Part shown: piece after piece, positions 8,884 to 17,953 of the stretch
Layout of the letters: every line of letters starts with the position of its first letter
Numbering within the stretch: the first letter of the stretch is position 1
From: Stenotrophomonas sp. 610A2
Lineage (GTDB): Bacteria > Pseudomonadota > Gammaproteobacteria > Xanthomonadales > Xanthomonadaceae
Length of the DNA: 64,000 nucleotides
Assembly: GCF_030549615.1 (NCBI RefSeq)
Contig: NZ_CP130832.1
Coordinates: 1,984,001-2,048,000, forward strand
Direction of reading: 5' to 3'
Program-made: the position numbers and the translations under genes
The notes under the pieces: model-generated
Seen by the model: the letters and a program-made list of their open reading frames with translations, nothing else
Database searches by the model: none
Told to the model about the DNA's origin: nothing

Positions 8884-8914
8884 TGGTCGGCTCATAAGCC
8901 ACCGTTATGACCAC

Positions 8915-9730
8915 ATGAGCACACACGCAGATAGCAAGCCCTGGACCGTCCCCGCATTGGCCGAGGCCAAGCGCAATGGCCAGAAGCTGGTCATGTTGAC
9001 CGCTTACGACGCCGGCTTTGCCCGTGCCTTCGACGCCAATGGCGTTGACCTGATCCTGGTCGGCGATTCGCTGGGCATGGTGGTGCAGGGGCATGATTCG
9101 ACGCTGCCGGTCAGCGTTGACGACATGGTCTACCACACCCGCGCGGTAGCGGGCGTAATGGAGCGCGCGCTGCTGGTCTCGGACCTGCCGTTCGGCGCAG
9201 ACGCCACCGCCGAGCGCGCGCTGGATGCCTCGCTGAAGCTGCTGCAGGCTGGCGCGGAGATGGTCAAGATCGAAGGTGCCGGCTTCAAGCTGGACATCAT
9301 CCGTCACCTGGTCGAGCGCGAAATCCCGGTCTGCTCACACCTCGGCCTGACCCCGCAGTCGGTATTGCGCCTGGGCGGTTATCGCGTGCAGGGCCGTGGC
9401 GATGCTGCCAAACAGTTGCTCGACGATGCCAAGGCAGTGGCCGAGGCCGGTGCCAGCCTGCTGGTGCTGGAATGCGTGCCGACCCCGATTGCCGGCCGCG
9501 TCACTGCCGAAATCACGATTCCCACCATTGGTATTGGTGCTGGTCCCGATTGCGACGGACAGGTGCTGGTGCTGCATGACTTCCTTGGTCTGGACAGTGG
9601 TCACCGACGTCCCAAGTTCGTCAAGGATTTCCTTGCCGAAGGCGGTTCGGTGGCTGGTGCCGTCCGTGCCTATGCCGACGCCGTGCGCGCCGGTATCTTC
9701 CCCGACGCAGAGCACGCCTACGCATCATGA
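8915..9730 (+). CDS. panB: Ketopantoate hydroxymethyltransferase PanB
   Basis: Forms ketopantoate from ketoisovalerate and methylene-THF, the first committed step to pantothenate. 271 residues. [26 protein letters not shown] (metal-binding Asp) and [10 protein letters not shown] are intact. No clear Shine-Dalgarno precedes the ATG, and a GATAAT sequence at 8879 could be a local -10. The stop overlaps the panC start (ATGA), indicating coupled translation. Confidence 0.97.
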   Translation: MSTHADSKPWTVPALAEAKRNGQKLVMLTAYDAGFARAFDANGVDLILVGDSLGMVVQGHDSTLPVSVDDMVYHTRAVAGVMERALLVSDLPFGADATAERALDASLKLLQAGAEMVKIEGAGFKLDIIRHLVEREIPVCSHLGLTPQSVLRLGGYRVQGRGDAAKQLLDDAKAVAEAGASLLVLECVPTPIAGRVTAEITIPTIGIGAGPDCDGQVLVLHDFLGLDSGHRRPKFVKDFLAEGGSVAGAVRAYADAVRAGIFPDAEHAYAS

Positions 9731-10569
9731 TCGAAACCGTTACCGAACTTTCCCGGCTGCGCGCCATTGTCAGCGGCTGGAAGCGGGAGGGCCTGCGCGT
9801 TGCGCTGGTGCCGACCATGGGCAACCTGCATGCCGGCCACTACTCGTTGGTGAAGCTGGCGCGTGAGCACGCTGACCGGGTGGTTTCCAGTGTCTTCGTC
9901 AACCCGACCCAGTTCGGCCCGAACGAGGATTTCACCCGCTACCCGCGCACGCCCGAGGCGGATACCAGTGGCCTGGAGCAGGCTGGCTGTGACGTGCTTT
10001 GGCTGCCCACGGTCGAATCCATGTACCCGTTTGGCGTGGACCTGGCTGCCAAGGTCCATGTGCCGGGCGTGAGCTCGTTGCTGGAAGGTGCGCACCGTCC
10101 CGGCCATTTCGACGGCGTGTGCACGGTGGTGAGTCGCCTGTTCAACCAGGTGCAGCCGGATGTGGCGGCGTTCGGGCGCAAGGATTACCAGCAGCTGGCG
10201 GTGATCCAGCAGATGGTGGTGGATCTGGCATTCCCGATCCAGATCGTCGGTGGTGAGATCGTGCGCGAGGACGATGGCCTGGCGATGAGCTCGCGCAACC
10301 AGTACCTGACGCCCGATGTGCGGCCGCAGGCCACGCTGATCCGCAAGGTGCTGCTGGCCGCGCGTGACGCCTATCTGGGGGGCGCCGAGCGTGCCGTGGT
10401 AGAGCAGGAGGCTGCGTCACAGCTTCAGGCCGCCGGCTACCTGGTGGATTACGCAGTGGTGCGCATGCCCGACCTGAGCGAGCCGGGCGCCAGCCATGAG
10501 GGCGCACGGGTGGCGCTGGTGGCGGCCAAGCTGGGTACGACCCGCCTGATCGACAACATCGAGTTCTGA
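9727..10569 (+). CDS. panC: Pantothenate synthetase PanC
   Basis: Joins pantoate and beta-alanine using ATP. 280 residues. The nucleotidyltransferase HIGH-type motif is in [24 protein letters not shown] binds pantoate, FGRKDYQQ and the KMSKS-like MSSRNQYL are all present. The 4-bp overlap with panB and panD downstream put the whole pathway to pantothenate in one run. Confidence 0.98.
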   Translation: MIETVTELSRLRAIVSGWKREGLRVALVPTMGNLHAGHYSLVKLAREHADRVVSSVFVNPTQFGPNEDFTRYPRTPEADTSGLEQAGCDVLWLPTVESMYPFGVDLAAKVHVPGVSSLLEGAHRPGHFDGVCTVVSRLFNQVQPDVAAFGRKDYQQLAVIQQMVVDLAFPIQIVGGEIVREDDGLAMSSRNQYLTPDVRPQATLIRKVLLAARDAYLGGAERAVVEQEAASQLQAAGYLVDYAVVRMPDLSEPGASHEGARVALVAAKLGTTRLIDNIEF

Positions 10570-10617
10570 ACAGGGCAACCGGCGGACTTCCCCTGTCCGT
10601 CAGCAAGCTCCTGAATG

Positions 10618-10651
10618 ACAGCCAATGGCGCCCTTGTGGCGCCATTGCTGT
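10618..10651. terminator. Long hairpin between panC and panD
   Basis: A 14-bp near-perfect stem around AATGGCGCC/GGCGCCATT with a 5-nt loop but no following T-run. It may be a processing or 3'-stabilising structure rather than a terminator, separating panBC from panD-pgi. Confidence 0.45.
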
Positions 10652-10749
10652 ATGTGGGCAAACGCTGCGGCAAAGGTAATGTTGCGGTGCGGGCAAGGGC
10701 CCGTGCCGGTGCTAGACTGCGCCCTTTCTCACGCAGTTTCGGCATTGTC

Positions 10750-11130
10750 ATGCAACTCTCCCTGCTCAAGACCAAGATTCACCGCGCCACTGTCACCCAT
10801 TCGGAGCTGAACTACGAAGGCTCCATCGCGATCGACGACAACCTGCTGCAGGCCACCGGCATCCGCGAGTTCGAACAGGTGCACATCTGGGACGTGACCA
10901 ACGGTGCCCGTTTCACCACCTATGCACTGCGGGCTGAAGCTGGCAGCGGCGTGATCTCGCTCAACGGCGGCGCAGCGCGCCACGTGCAGGTGGGCGACAT
11001 CATCATCATCGCCGCCTTCGCCGGCATGAGCGAAGAAGAAGCCAGCACCTTCAAGCCCAAGCTGGTCTACGTTGACGGCGACAACCGCATTTCCCACACC
11101 AATGACAGCATCCCCACACAGGCCGCATGA
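10750..11130 (+). CDS. panD: Aspartate 1-decarboxylase PanD
   Basis: Makes beta-alanine from aspartate. 126 residues. It is a pyruvoyl enzyme, and the self-cleavage site Gly24-Ser25 is present in NYEGSIAID. Tyr58-region FTTYAL and the C-terminal KPKLVYVD are typical. Start is [13 protein letters not shown], since upstream in-frame ATG at 10615 is implausible. A TAGACT box near 10714 may be its own -10. It overlaps the pgi start by 4 bp. Confidence 0.97.
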   Translation: MQLSLLKTKIHRATVTHSELNYEGSIAIDDNLLQATGIREFEQVHIWDVTNGARFTTYALRAEAGSGVISLNGGAARHVQVGDIIIIAAFAGMSEEEASTFKPKLVYVDGDNRISHTNDSIPTQAA

Positions 11131-12638
11131 TCACCAACAACGGATTCGACGTTTTGCACGCCCACGCCCAGCGTCTGCAGGGCACCGGCATTCCCTCGCT
11201 GATGGCCGCAGAGCCTGACCGGGTGCAGCGCCTGGCGCTGAAAGTCGGTCCGTTGTATGTGAACTTCGCGCGGCAGAAATACGACCGCGCAGCCCTGGAT
11301 GCCTTGTTGGAACTGGCCGCCGCGCGCGATGTCGCCGGCGGTTTCCAGCGCCTGTTCGCTGGCCAGAAAATCAACCACACCGAAGATCGCGCGGTGCTGC
11401 ACAGCGCGCTGCGCGGTGATGCCAGCGAGGCGCCGGTTGCGGTGGCTGCGCGCGCTGAAGCGGTGGCGGTGCAGGCGCAGATGGGGGGCCTGATCAAGGC
11501 GCTGGAAGCGAGCAACGTCACCGATATCGTCAGTGTCGGCATCGGTGGTTCGGATCTGGGCCCGCGTCTGGTTGCCGATGCTTTGCGTCCGGCATCCGGC
11601 GCGCGTTTCCGCGTGCATTTCGTCTCCAACGTCGACGGCGCGGCAATGCAGCGCACCCTGGCGACGCTGGACCCGGCGACCACTGCCGGCATCCTGATTT
11701 CCAAGACCTTCGGCACCCAGGAAACCCTGCTCAACGGCCGCATCCTGTGCGACTGGCTGGGCGGTAGCGAGCGCCTGTACGCCGTCAGTGCCAACCCGGA
11801 GCGAGCCGCCAAGGCCTTCGACATCGCCGCCGAGCGCGTGCTGCCGATGTGGGATTGGGTAGGCGGCCGCTACTCGTTGTGGTCGGCGGTGGGATTCCCG
11901 ATTGCGTTGGCAATTGGTTTCGAGCGCTTCGGGCAGTTGCTCGAAGGCGCGGCGCAGATGGATGCGCACGCGGCCAGTGCGCCGTTGGCCAGCAACCTGC
12001 CGGTGCTGCATGCGCTGACCGATATCTGGAATCGCAATGTGCTGGGTTATGCCACGCATGCGGTGATGACCTATGACCAGCGCATGGCTTTGTTGCCGGC
12101 CTACCTGCAGCAGCTGGTGATGGAGAGCCTGGGCAAGCGGGTCAAACGCGACGGCAGCCCGGTCGATGGCGACACCGTGTCCGTGTGGTGGGGTGGCGCA
12201 GGTACCGACGTGCAGCACAGCTTCTTCCAGGCGCTGCACCAGGGCACCAGCATCGTGCCGGCCGATTTCATCGGCTGCGTGCACAATGACGATCCCTATG
12301 AAATCAACCATCAGGCCTTGCTGGCCAACCTGCTGGCGCAGACCGAAGCGCTGGCCAACGGTCAGGACAGCGAAGACCCGCACCGCCAGTATCCGGGCGG
12401 TCGCCCGAGCACGATGATCCTGCTGGATGCACTGACTCCGCAATCGCTGGGCGCGCTGATCGCCATGTACGAACATGCGGTGTACGTGCAATCGCTGGTC
12501 TGGGACATCAATGCCTTCGACCAGTTTGGTGTTGAACTGGGCAAGCAGCTGGCCAGCCAGTTGTTGCCGGCGTTGCAGGGCGAGGTGGTGGAAATCGCCG
12601 ACCCGATGACCCGGGAGCTGTTGGCGCGCTTGCGCTGA
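11127..12638 (+). CDS. pgi: Glucose-6-phosphate isomerase Pgi
   Basis: Interconverts glucose-6-P and fructose-6-P. 503 residues, somewhat shorter than E. coli Pgi (549) but normal for this family. [14 protein letters not shown] (phosphate loop), [17 protein letters not shown] (catalytic Glu/Arg block) and [13 protein letters not shown] are present. Overlap with panD (ATGA) suggests one transcript. A strong terminator follows. Confidence 0.97.
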   Translation: MITNNGFDVLHAHAQRLQGTGIPSLMAAEPDRVQRLALKVGPLYVNFARQKYDRAALDALLELAAARDVAGGFQRLFAGQKINHTEDRAVLHSALRGDASEAPVAVAARAEAVAVQAQMGGLIKALEASNVTDIVSVGIGGSDLGPRLVADALRPASGARFRVHFVSNVDGAAMQRTLATLDPATTAGILISKTFGTQETLLNGRILCDWLGGSERLYAVSANPERAAKAFDIAAERVLPMWDWVGGRYSLWSAVGFPIALAIGFERFGQLLEGAAQMDAHAASAPLASNLPVLHALTDIWNRNVLGYATHAVMTYDQRMALLPAYLQQLVMESLGKRVKRDGSPVDGDTVSVWWGGAGTDVQHSFFQALHQGTSIVPADFIGCVHNDDPYEINHQALLANLLAQTEALANGQDSEDPHRQYPGGRPSTMILLDALTPQSLGALIAMYEHAVYVQSLVWDINAFDQFGVELGKQLASQLLPALQGEVVEIADPMTRELLARLR

Positions 12639-12665
12639 TAGCGGATCATCGTTTGCAACAAAAAA

Positions 12666-12693
12666 AGCCGCGCAGAGATGCGCGGCTTTTTTT
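12666..12693. terminator. Terminator after pgi
   Basis: GCCGCGC-loop-GCGCGGC with an A-run before and seven T after. It probably works in both directions between pgi and the convergent regulator gene. Confidence 0.9.
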
Positions 12694-12695
12694 GC

Positions 12696-12810
12696 TCCCT
12701 CCCTTTGCCGAAGGCAAGGGGAGGGTTGGGGAGGGGTAGCTTTTCGCTGCTTGAGCGAACGTCAAAAGCTGCCCTCACCCCAACCCCTCTCCCGTAAACG
12801 GGAGAGGGGC
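12696..12810. repeat. CCCCTCTCCCG-type intergenic palindromic repeat
   Basis: A CCCTCACCCCAACCCCTCT arm (12773-12791) leads into the palindrome CTCTCCCG/CGGGAGAG; a diverged GGGGAGGGTTGGGGAGGGG arm lies at 12718-12736. The same module recurs at 36421, 36564, 39490 and 39751. The function is unknown. Confidence 0.75.
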
Positions 12811-12826
12811 TTTGAGCATTGCTCCG

Positions 12827-13393
12827 TCAGCGGTTCGGGTCCCGCTCCGGGCTTGGTCGCTTGGTCAGCTTGCGCTGCAGTGAGCGACGATGCATGCCAA
12901 GTAAGCGCGCCGCTGCGGACACATTGCCGCCCGTCTCGTGCAGCGCCTGCTGGATGTGCTCCCACTGCAGGCGGCTGATCGGCGTCATCGCATCCGGCGG
13001 TTCAATATCCTCCGGCTCCTCGCCGGCCTCGTCCTCCTCGCCAAGTGCGCGCAGGATCATCTGCACCGTTGCCGGCTTGGGCAGATAGTCATCCGCGCCC
13101 AGTTTGATCGCTTCCACCGCGGTCGCGATGGATGCATAGCCGGTAACCAGCAGGATGCGCATGTCCTGTCGCAACTCGCGCAACGGCTGGATCAGGTTCA
13201 GGCCGGATTCGCTGCCCAGCTTCAGGTCGATCAGCGCGAATGCTGGCGCTGTCTGCATGGCCAGCTGCAGGGCGCTGGAGATGTCGGTGGCGGTGATTGC
13301 TTCGATGCCACGACGGGCCAGGGTGCGCTGCAGTGTGCGCAGGTAAAGCGGGTCGTCATCGACCAGCAGGCCGTGGGTGGCTGGAGCATTCAT
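12827..13393 (-). CDS. RegA/PrrA/ActR-type response regulator
   Basis: 188 residues. The receiver domain has acidic pocket DDD12-14, phospho-acceptor Asp56 (ALIDLKLGSESG) and Lys in DYLPKPAT. A short linker leads to a Fis-type helix-turn-helix, NVSAAARLLGMHRRSLQRKL, closely matching the invariant RegA/PrrA DNA-binding end. The ATG overlaps the sensor-kinase stop (ATGA), so the pair is translationally coupled. In alphaproteobacteria the RegBA system controls redox-responsive energy metabolism; the targets here cannot be read from the sequence. Confidence 0.9.
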   Translation of the reverse strand: MNAPATHGLLVDDDPLYLRTLQRTLARRGIEAITATDISSALQLAMQTAPAFALIDLKLGSESGLNLIQPLRELRQDMRILLVTGYASIATAVEAIKLGADDYLPKPATVQMILRALGEEDEAGEEPEDIEPPDAMTPISRLQWEHIQQALHETGGNVSAAARLLGMHRRSLQRKLTKRPSPERDPNR

Positions 13394-14616
13394 GGACTTA
13401 CCTCGATGTTGTTCAACGGCAGGCGAAAGCCGACGCGTGCTCCCTGGCCTTCGGCCGGACGCATCCACAATTCGCCGTGCAGACGCTCAATGGTGGCATG
13501 CGACAGCGCCAGACCGACACCCATGCCGTTGCTTTTTCCGCTGCTGAACAAGGTCCCCGGCAGGGCGGCGTCGTTGGCATTGAAGCCGGGCCCGTAATCG
13601 CGCACCTCGCCGTAAAGCTGGCCCTCGTGGATGCGGATATCCAGGTCGATCTGCGCACGTCCTGCGTGTTCGCCGGCGTCGGCGGCATTGTTCAGCAGTA
13701 CCTGCAGCAGGTGGCCGATGCCCGGGTCCAGCTTCAGCTGCAGCGGCGCGTCGGGGTTGCGCCGCAGTTGGATGGTCGGGCGAACCAATCGCCATTGTTC
13801 GAGCACGCTGGCGATGGATACCGGCGCGCGACTGCCAGCACCTTCGGCGGGGGCTGCCAATGCCAGTACTTTTTCCCGGCACTGCACCAGCAGCTCGCGC
13901 AGGGTTTCCAGGTCATCGCGCATTTCCGGAGTGGCGGCACCTTGCTCGACGATGTCATCGGTAAGCAGGGTCATGGTCGCCAGCGGCGTGTTGAGCTCGT
14001 GGGCGACGGAGGCCGCGTGCGTGGCCAGGGCAACGATGCCTTCATTGCGGACGAAGCGTTCGCGCAACATCGCCAACTGGCTCTCGCGCTCGCGCAAGGC
14101 CGCGGCCAGGCGGGTCGAGAACACCAGTACCACCACGCTGGACAACAGGAAGTTGGCTGCCGCCCCCCACAGGTGCAGGCTCATCGTGTCGAAGTAGCCG
14201 CCCTGCAGTGGCAGGCCGAATACCGCACTCAGCGCATAACCACCGACGCAGGCGGCGGCCACCGCATGCGTCCAGCGCAGCGGCAGCGCCAGCGCGGCCA
14301 GTGCGATCAGGATCAGGAACAGCGAGCCGAAGGGATTGGCGATGCCGCCGCTCCAGCCCACCATCCAGGTCAGTACCGTGACATCGACCAGGATGTGGCC
14401 GAAGGCGGTGACGGGCGCTGGATCGGTGTCATGCACGCGCAGCTGCACGTACAGGTTGAACAAAGCCAATACGGCGACGCCGGCCCATAGCGGCTCCTGC
14501 GGCAGTTCCAGCCCTAGCAGCCAGGTGGCTACCAGGATGGTGGCGGCCTGGCCGGCGGTGGCCAGCCAGCGCAGGCTGCACAGCGTGCGCAGAAAAGAGG
14601 TGTCTCGGGTTTCCAT
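13390..14616 (-). CDS. RegB/PrrB-type redox sensor histidine kinase
   Basis: 408 residues: six hydrophobic segments in the first ~165 residues, then a HisKA-type region with His206 (ASVAHELNTPLATM), the N box LLNNAADAGEHA and the glycine box NGMGVGLAL. Between membrane segments lies GGIANPF (residues 90-96), the quinone-binding motif of RegB. I do not see the RegB redox-active Cys next to the His box, so if the protein senses redox it probably does so through quinone. The METRDTS start is preferred over an ATG 42 bp upstream that would overlap the ispG region further. Confidence 0.88.
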   Translation of the reverse strand: METRDTSFLRTLCSLRWLATAGQAATILVATWLLGLELPQEPLWAGVAVLALFNLYVQLRVHDTDPAPVTAFGHILVDVTVLTWMVGWSGGIANPFGSLFLILIALAALALPLRWTHAVAAACVGGYALSAVFGLPLQGGYFDTMSLHLWGAAANFLLSSVVVLVFSTRLAAALRERESQLAMLRERFVRNEGIVALATHAASVAHELNTPLATMTLLTDDIVEQGAATPEMRDDLETLRELLVQCREKVLALAAPAEGAGSRAPVSIASVLEQWRLVRPTIQLRRNPDAPLQLKLDPGIGHLLQVLLNNAADAGEHAGRAQIDLDIRIHEGQLYGEVRDYGPGFNANDAALPGTLFSSGKSNGMGVGLALSHATIERLHGELWMRPAEGQGARVGFRLPLNNIEVSP

Positions 14617-14698
14617 GGCGTAATCGTATGCTGTCGCGGCGGCTGCCATGCAATCCAAGGTTCATGCCGTGGGGGCGGCTGGCGCGCTAAAATGGGCC

Positions 14699-15964
14699 AT
14701 GCATGACGCCGTGACCCGCCCAACACCGCCCACCGACGCTACCTCGTGGCCCCGCCGCATCACCCAGTCCGTTGCCATTGGCGGCGTCAAGGTGGGTGGC
14801 GGCAATCCCGTGGTGGTGCAGTCGATGACCAATACCGATACCGCCGATGTGGCTGCCAGCGTCAAGCAGGTGGCCGAGCTCTGGCGCGCAGGCTCGGAGA
14901 TGGTGCGACTGACCGTCAACAACCCCGAGTCGGCCGCGGCGATTCCGCGCATCGTCGAGAAGTTGGCGATGATGGGCATCGACGTGCCGTTGATCGGTGA
15001 CTTCCATTACAACGGCCACCAGCTGCTGACCGGCGAGCCAGCCTGCGCCGAGGCGCTGGCCAAGTACCGCATCAATCCGGGCAATGTCGGCTTCGGCAAG
15101 AAGAAGGACACCCAGTTCGCGCAGTTGATCGAGTTCGCCATCAAGTACAACAAGCCGGTGCGCATTGGCGCCAACTGGGGCTCGTTGGACCAGGCGCTTG
15201 CCGCCAAGCTGATGGACGAGAACAGCCAGCGTGCACAGCCTTGGGATGCCGGCCGCGTGTTGCGCGAGGCCTTGATCCGTTCGGCGCTGGATTCGGCCGA
15301 GACCGCGGTTGAACTGGGCCTGCCGCGCGACCGTATCGTGCTGTCGGCCAAGGTCAGCGGCGTGCAGGAACTGATTGCCGTGTATCGCGACCTGGCGCAG
15401 CGCTCGGACTTCGCTCTGCACCTGGGCCTGACCGAGGCCGGCATCGGCAGCAAGGGCATCGTTGCCTCCTCGGCAGCGCTTGCGGTGCTGTTGCAGGAAG
15501 GTATTGGCGACACCATCCGTATCTCGTTGACACCGGATCCCGGCCAGTCGCGCACGCAGGAAGTCATCGTCGCCCAGGAGCTGCTGCAGACCACCGGCCA
15601 GCGCGCTTTCACGCCGATGGTTACTGCCTGCCCGGGCTGCGGCCGGACCACCTCCGAGTTCTTCCAGGAGCTGGCCAAGGTGGTGCAGAACCACGTGCGC
15701 GAGAAGATGCCGGTGTGGCGCGTCAGCCATCCCGGCGCGGAGAACATGACGTTGGCTGTGATGGGTTGCATCGTCAACGGCCCGGGTGAGTCGCGTCACG
15801 CCAATATCGGCATTTCGCTGCCGGGTACCGGCGAAACCCCTGCCGCGCCGGTGTTCGTCGACGGCGAGAAGAAGGTCACCCTGCGCGGTGAAAACATCGC
15901 CCACGAGTTTGTCGCCTTGATTGATGACTACGTCGAGACCCGGTATGCCCGAAGCTCCGGTTGA
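14699..15964 (+). CDS. ispG: 4-hydroxy-3-methylbut-2-enyl-diphosphate synthase IspG
   Basis: Reductive step of the MEP isoprenoid pathway; a 4Fe-4S enzyme. 421 residues, the longer bacterial form. The N-terminal TIM-barrel signature [18 protein letters not shown] is clear, and the iron-sulfur ligands lie in [13 protein letters not shown] and [18 protein letters not shown] box ends 5 bp before the ATG and no Shine-Dalgarno is visible, suggesting a leaderless message. In E. coli ispG lies between rodZ and hisS; here it is far from rodZ (57.4 kb) and divergent from the sensor kinase. Confidence 0.97.
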   Translation: MHDAVTRPTPPTDATSWPRRITQSVAIGGVKVGGGNPVVVQSMTNTDTADVAASVKQVAELWRAGSEMVRLTVNNPESAAAIPRIVEKLAMMGIDVPLIGDFHYNGHQLLTGEPACAEALAKYRINPGNVGFGKKKDTQFAQLIEFAIKYNKPVRIGANWGSLDQALAAKLMDENSQRAQPWDAGRVLREALIRSALDSAETAVELGLPRDRIVLSAKVSGVQELIAVYRDLAQRSDFALHLGLTEAGIGSKGIVASSAALAVLLQEGIGDTIRISLTPDPGQSRTQEVIVAQELLQTTGQRAFTPMVTACPGCGRTTSEFFQELAKVVQNHVREKMPVWRVSHPGAENMTLAVMGCIVNGPGESRHANIGISLPGTGETPAAPVFVDGEKKVTLRGENIAHEFVALIDDYVETRYARSSG

Positions 15965-16634
15965 TTCCCGGAGCGAAGCTGCCGGTCTGCGCCGCTGGCT
16001 CGCCCACAATGCGTGGCGGCTGCTGGTGTTGTTCATCGGCGTGCTGCTGCCGTTGGCGGGTTTCGTGGCCTTGGCCGACGAGATCCATGAGGCCGAGGCC
16101 TTCCATTTCGATGCTGCGCTGCTGTTGCGCATGCATGCAATGGCGACGCCGGGCCTGAACGGCTTCTTCGTGCTGATGTCCAAGCTCGGCTACCAGTGGG
16201 GCGTCATTCCCCTGGATATCCTGATCGTGGTGGCGCTGCTGTTGCGGCGGCATTGGCGCAAGGCCGCATTTGCGGCGACGGCCTTCATCGGTTCTGCGCT
16301 GTTGAACCTGGGCAGCAAGCAGATCTTCCAACGTGAACGGCCGAGCCTGTGGGAGTCTATCGCCCCGGAAAGCACGTTCAGCTTCCCCAGCGGGCACGCG
16401 ATGGGCTCGATGACCTTGGGGCTGACCCTGGTGTTCTTGACCTGGCGCACGCGCTGGCGATGGCCGGTGGTAGCGCTGGTCAGTGGTTTTGTCGTCTCGG
16501 TGGGCTTGTCCCGGGTCTACCTGGGGGTGCATTACCCCTCGGACATTCTTGGTGGCTGGTGTGCCGCAATGATCTGGGTGACAGGGGTCTATACGGTGAT
16601 GTTCCGCCGCCGCTGGTCGCTCCCGACGCCGTGA
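15945..16634 (+). CDS. PAP2-family membrane phosphatase
   Basis: 229 residues with about six membrane segments. All three PAP2 motifs are present: KQIFQRERP (KxxxxxxRP), [10 protein letters not shown] (PSGH) and [16 protein letters not shown] (SRxxxxxHxxxD). Such enzymes dephosphorylate lipid phosphates (phosphatidylglycerol-P, undecaprenyl-PP or lipid A), and the substrate cannot be told. The start at MPEAPVDS overlaps the end of ispG by 20 bp. Coupling to ispG, an isoprenoid gene, makes an undecaprenyl-PP phosphatase role attractive but unproven. Confidence 0.9.
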   Translation: MPEAPVDSRSEAAGLRRWLAHNAWRLLVLFIGVLLPLAGFVALADEIHEAEAFHFDAALLLRMHAMATPGLNGFFVLMSKLGYQWGVIPLDILIVVALLLRRHWRKAAFAATAFIGSALLNLGSKQIFQRERPSLWESIAPESTFSFPSGHAMGSMTLGLTLVFLTWRTRWRWPVVALVSGFVVSVGLSRVYLGVHYPSDILGGWCAAMIWVTGVYTVMFRRRWSLPTP

Positions 16635-16950
16635 GGCGCATTGCAATCGGGATTGTCGAAGAGGTAAGAGAAGTCCTAAGTCATTGGACGAATTGACCTG
16701 ATGGATACAGTATTGGCTGCAACGGCATAGTGAGCTCGCCAGCCGCAGGCGCATAAACCGCATCATCCTGATGCTCAAAACTACAGATACATTTCCTGCG
16801 AGCGGGTGTCCGATAGAGCCCAGTTGGGCCACTTCTGCTTGATAATACACATGGCCTTGCCATGAGGGACGGGGGAGGGCCGTCGCCTCGCATGCTCGGA
16901 TTTTGCCGCGCCCAAGGCTTCAACCGTCACCTCGCCGCGAGGAATCCTTC
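16635..16950 (+). promoter_or_regulatory. Upstream region of the NarL-type regulator
   Basis: No gene is supported here. It holds a GATAAT (16841-16846, no well-spaced -35) and, directly after it, the palindrome CATGGC-CTT-GCCATG (16850-16864), placed where a repressor site or a 5' hairpin would be. AGGAA lies about 9 bases before the downstream ATG. Confidence 0.4.
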
Positions 16951-17598
16951 ATGACCATCAGCGTTTTTCTTATCGATGACCACGCGCTAGTGCGCACGGG
17001 CATTCGGATGATTCTTTCGGGGCAAACCGGGATTGAAGTCATCGGTGAAGCGGACAGCGGAGATGTCGCGCTGCCGCAGATTCGCCGTCTGAAACCAGAC
17101 GTCGTGCTTTGTGATCTGCACCTGCCGGGCCTGAGTGGCCTGGAGATCACCGAGCGCATCGTCAAGGGTGACCACGGCACCAAGGTAATCATCGTCTCCG
17201 TGCTGGAAGACGGGCCGATGCCCAAGCGCTTGCTGGAGGCGGGAGCGTCCGGCTACGTGGGCAAGGGCGGTGACTCGAAAGAGCTGATCCGCGCTGTGCA
17301 TGACGTTGCCATCGGCAAGCGTTACCTGGCCACCAGCATTGCGCAGAACCTTGCGCTGTCCAATCTGGAAGGCGGCGCATCGCCGTTCGACCTGCTCTCG
17401 CCGCGTGAACTGGAAGTGGCCTTGCTGCTGATCCAGGGGCACCGCCAGGAAGAAATCGCGCGTCGTCTGAGCCTCAGCGCAAAGACGGTGAATACCCATA
17501 AAGCGCGCCTGTTCCAGAAGCTGGGCGTGCAGGACAACATTGCTCTGGCCCGGTTGGCCGCTCAGTACGGTGTTGGTGATCCGACCAAGGCGATTTGA
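16951..17598 (+). CDS. NarL/FixJ-family response regulator (GacA/UvrY-like)
   Basis: 215 residues, the size of GacA. Receiver with DD9-10, phospho-acceptor Asp55 (VVLCDLHLPGLSG) and Lys in GYVGKGGDSKELI, followed by a LuxR-type helix-turn-helix (LSPRELEVALLLIQGHRQEEIARRLSLS and KTVNTHKARLFQKLG). The sequence pattern is that of GacA/UvrY, which drives CsrA-sequestering small RNAs. However, no uvrC follows and no kinase is adjacent, so the pathway is inferred only. It is monocistronic with a strong terminator. Confidence 0.88.
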   Translation: MTISVFLIDDHALVRTGIRMILSGQTGIEVIGEADSGDVALPQIRRLKPDVVLCDLHLPGLSGLEITERIVKGDHGTKVIIVSVLEDGPMPKRLLEAGASGYVGKGGDSKELIRAVHDVAIGKRYLATSIAQNLALSNLEGGASPFDLLSPRELEVALLLIQGHRQEEIARRLSLSAKTVNTHKARLFQKLGVQDNIALARLAAQYGVGDPTKAI

Positions 17599-17660
17599 GC
17601 CGAGAGCACTTCTTGCAGGCATCGTTCTGCGGAACAGCGCCCTTCGAATGCAGTCGAATC

Positions 17661-17695
17661 AAAAAGAGCACAGCGATAGCGCTGTGCTCTTTTTG
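17661..17695 (+). terminator. Terminator of the NarL-type regulator gene
   Basis: A perfect stem AGAGCACAGCG/CGCTGTGCTCT with a 4-nt loop, flanked by A5 and T5. Confidence 0.93.
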
Positions 17696-17756
17696 TTTGA
17701 GCGCGCGATATTCGCATGTCAATTGTCCAGTCTGAAAATGGCTTGGCGACTATCTG

Positions 17757-17857
17757 TTTGTGGGAACGGTGTGAACCGCGAAGCTGGCATTACTGAAGCG
17801 GCAGACGACTGTCCCATCTGATGATCTGCTTGCTTCGCGGCTTACGCCGCTCCTACA
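17757..17857. repeat. Paired GTRGGAGCGGCG-type repeat, copy 1
   Basis: A left arm (GTGGGAACGGTGTGAACCGC...) and a right arm (GCTTCGCGGCTTACGCCGCT...) in inverted orientation, about 100 bp end to end. The same unit occurs at 22647, 26897 and 27414. Confidence 0.8.
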
Positions 17858-17859
17858 GC

Positions 17860-17870
17860 GGGGGGGGGGG
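17860..17870. repeat. Eleven-G homopolymer
   Basis: An uninterrupted run of 11 G lies immediately after the repeat arm, between the NarL-type regulator and rne. It is prone to slippage but lies in no gene. Confidence 0.9.
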
Positions 17871-17907
17871 ACCTTCGTCGCTGTGATTGCATGGCCTAGA
17901 AACGCAG

Positions 17908-17929
17908 AAGGCGGCCCTGAGGCCGCCTT
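17908..17929 (-). terminator. Probable terminator of rne
   Basis: AAGGCGGCC-loop-GGCCGCCTT, 25 bp after the rne stop. On the minus strand it is followed only by a weak T-rich CTGCGTTTC. Confidence 0.65.
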
Positions 17930-17953
17930 CCGCTTTCAAGCTTGCTGGACGAA

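Noticed and set aside
7084..12638. pcnB-folK-panBCD-pgi as an acquired island
   Set aside because: Order is ancestral in gammaproteobacteria (pcnB-folK-panBC) and composition is uniform with neighbours.
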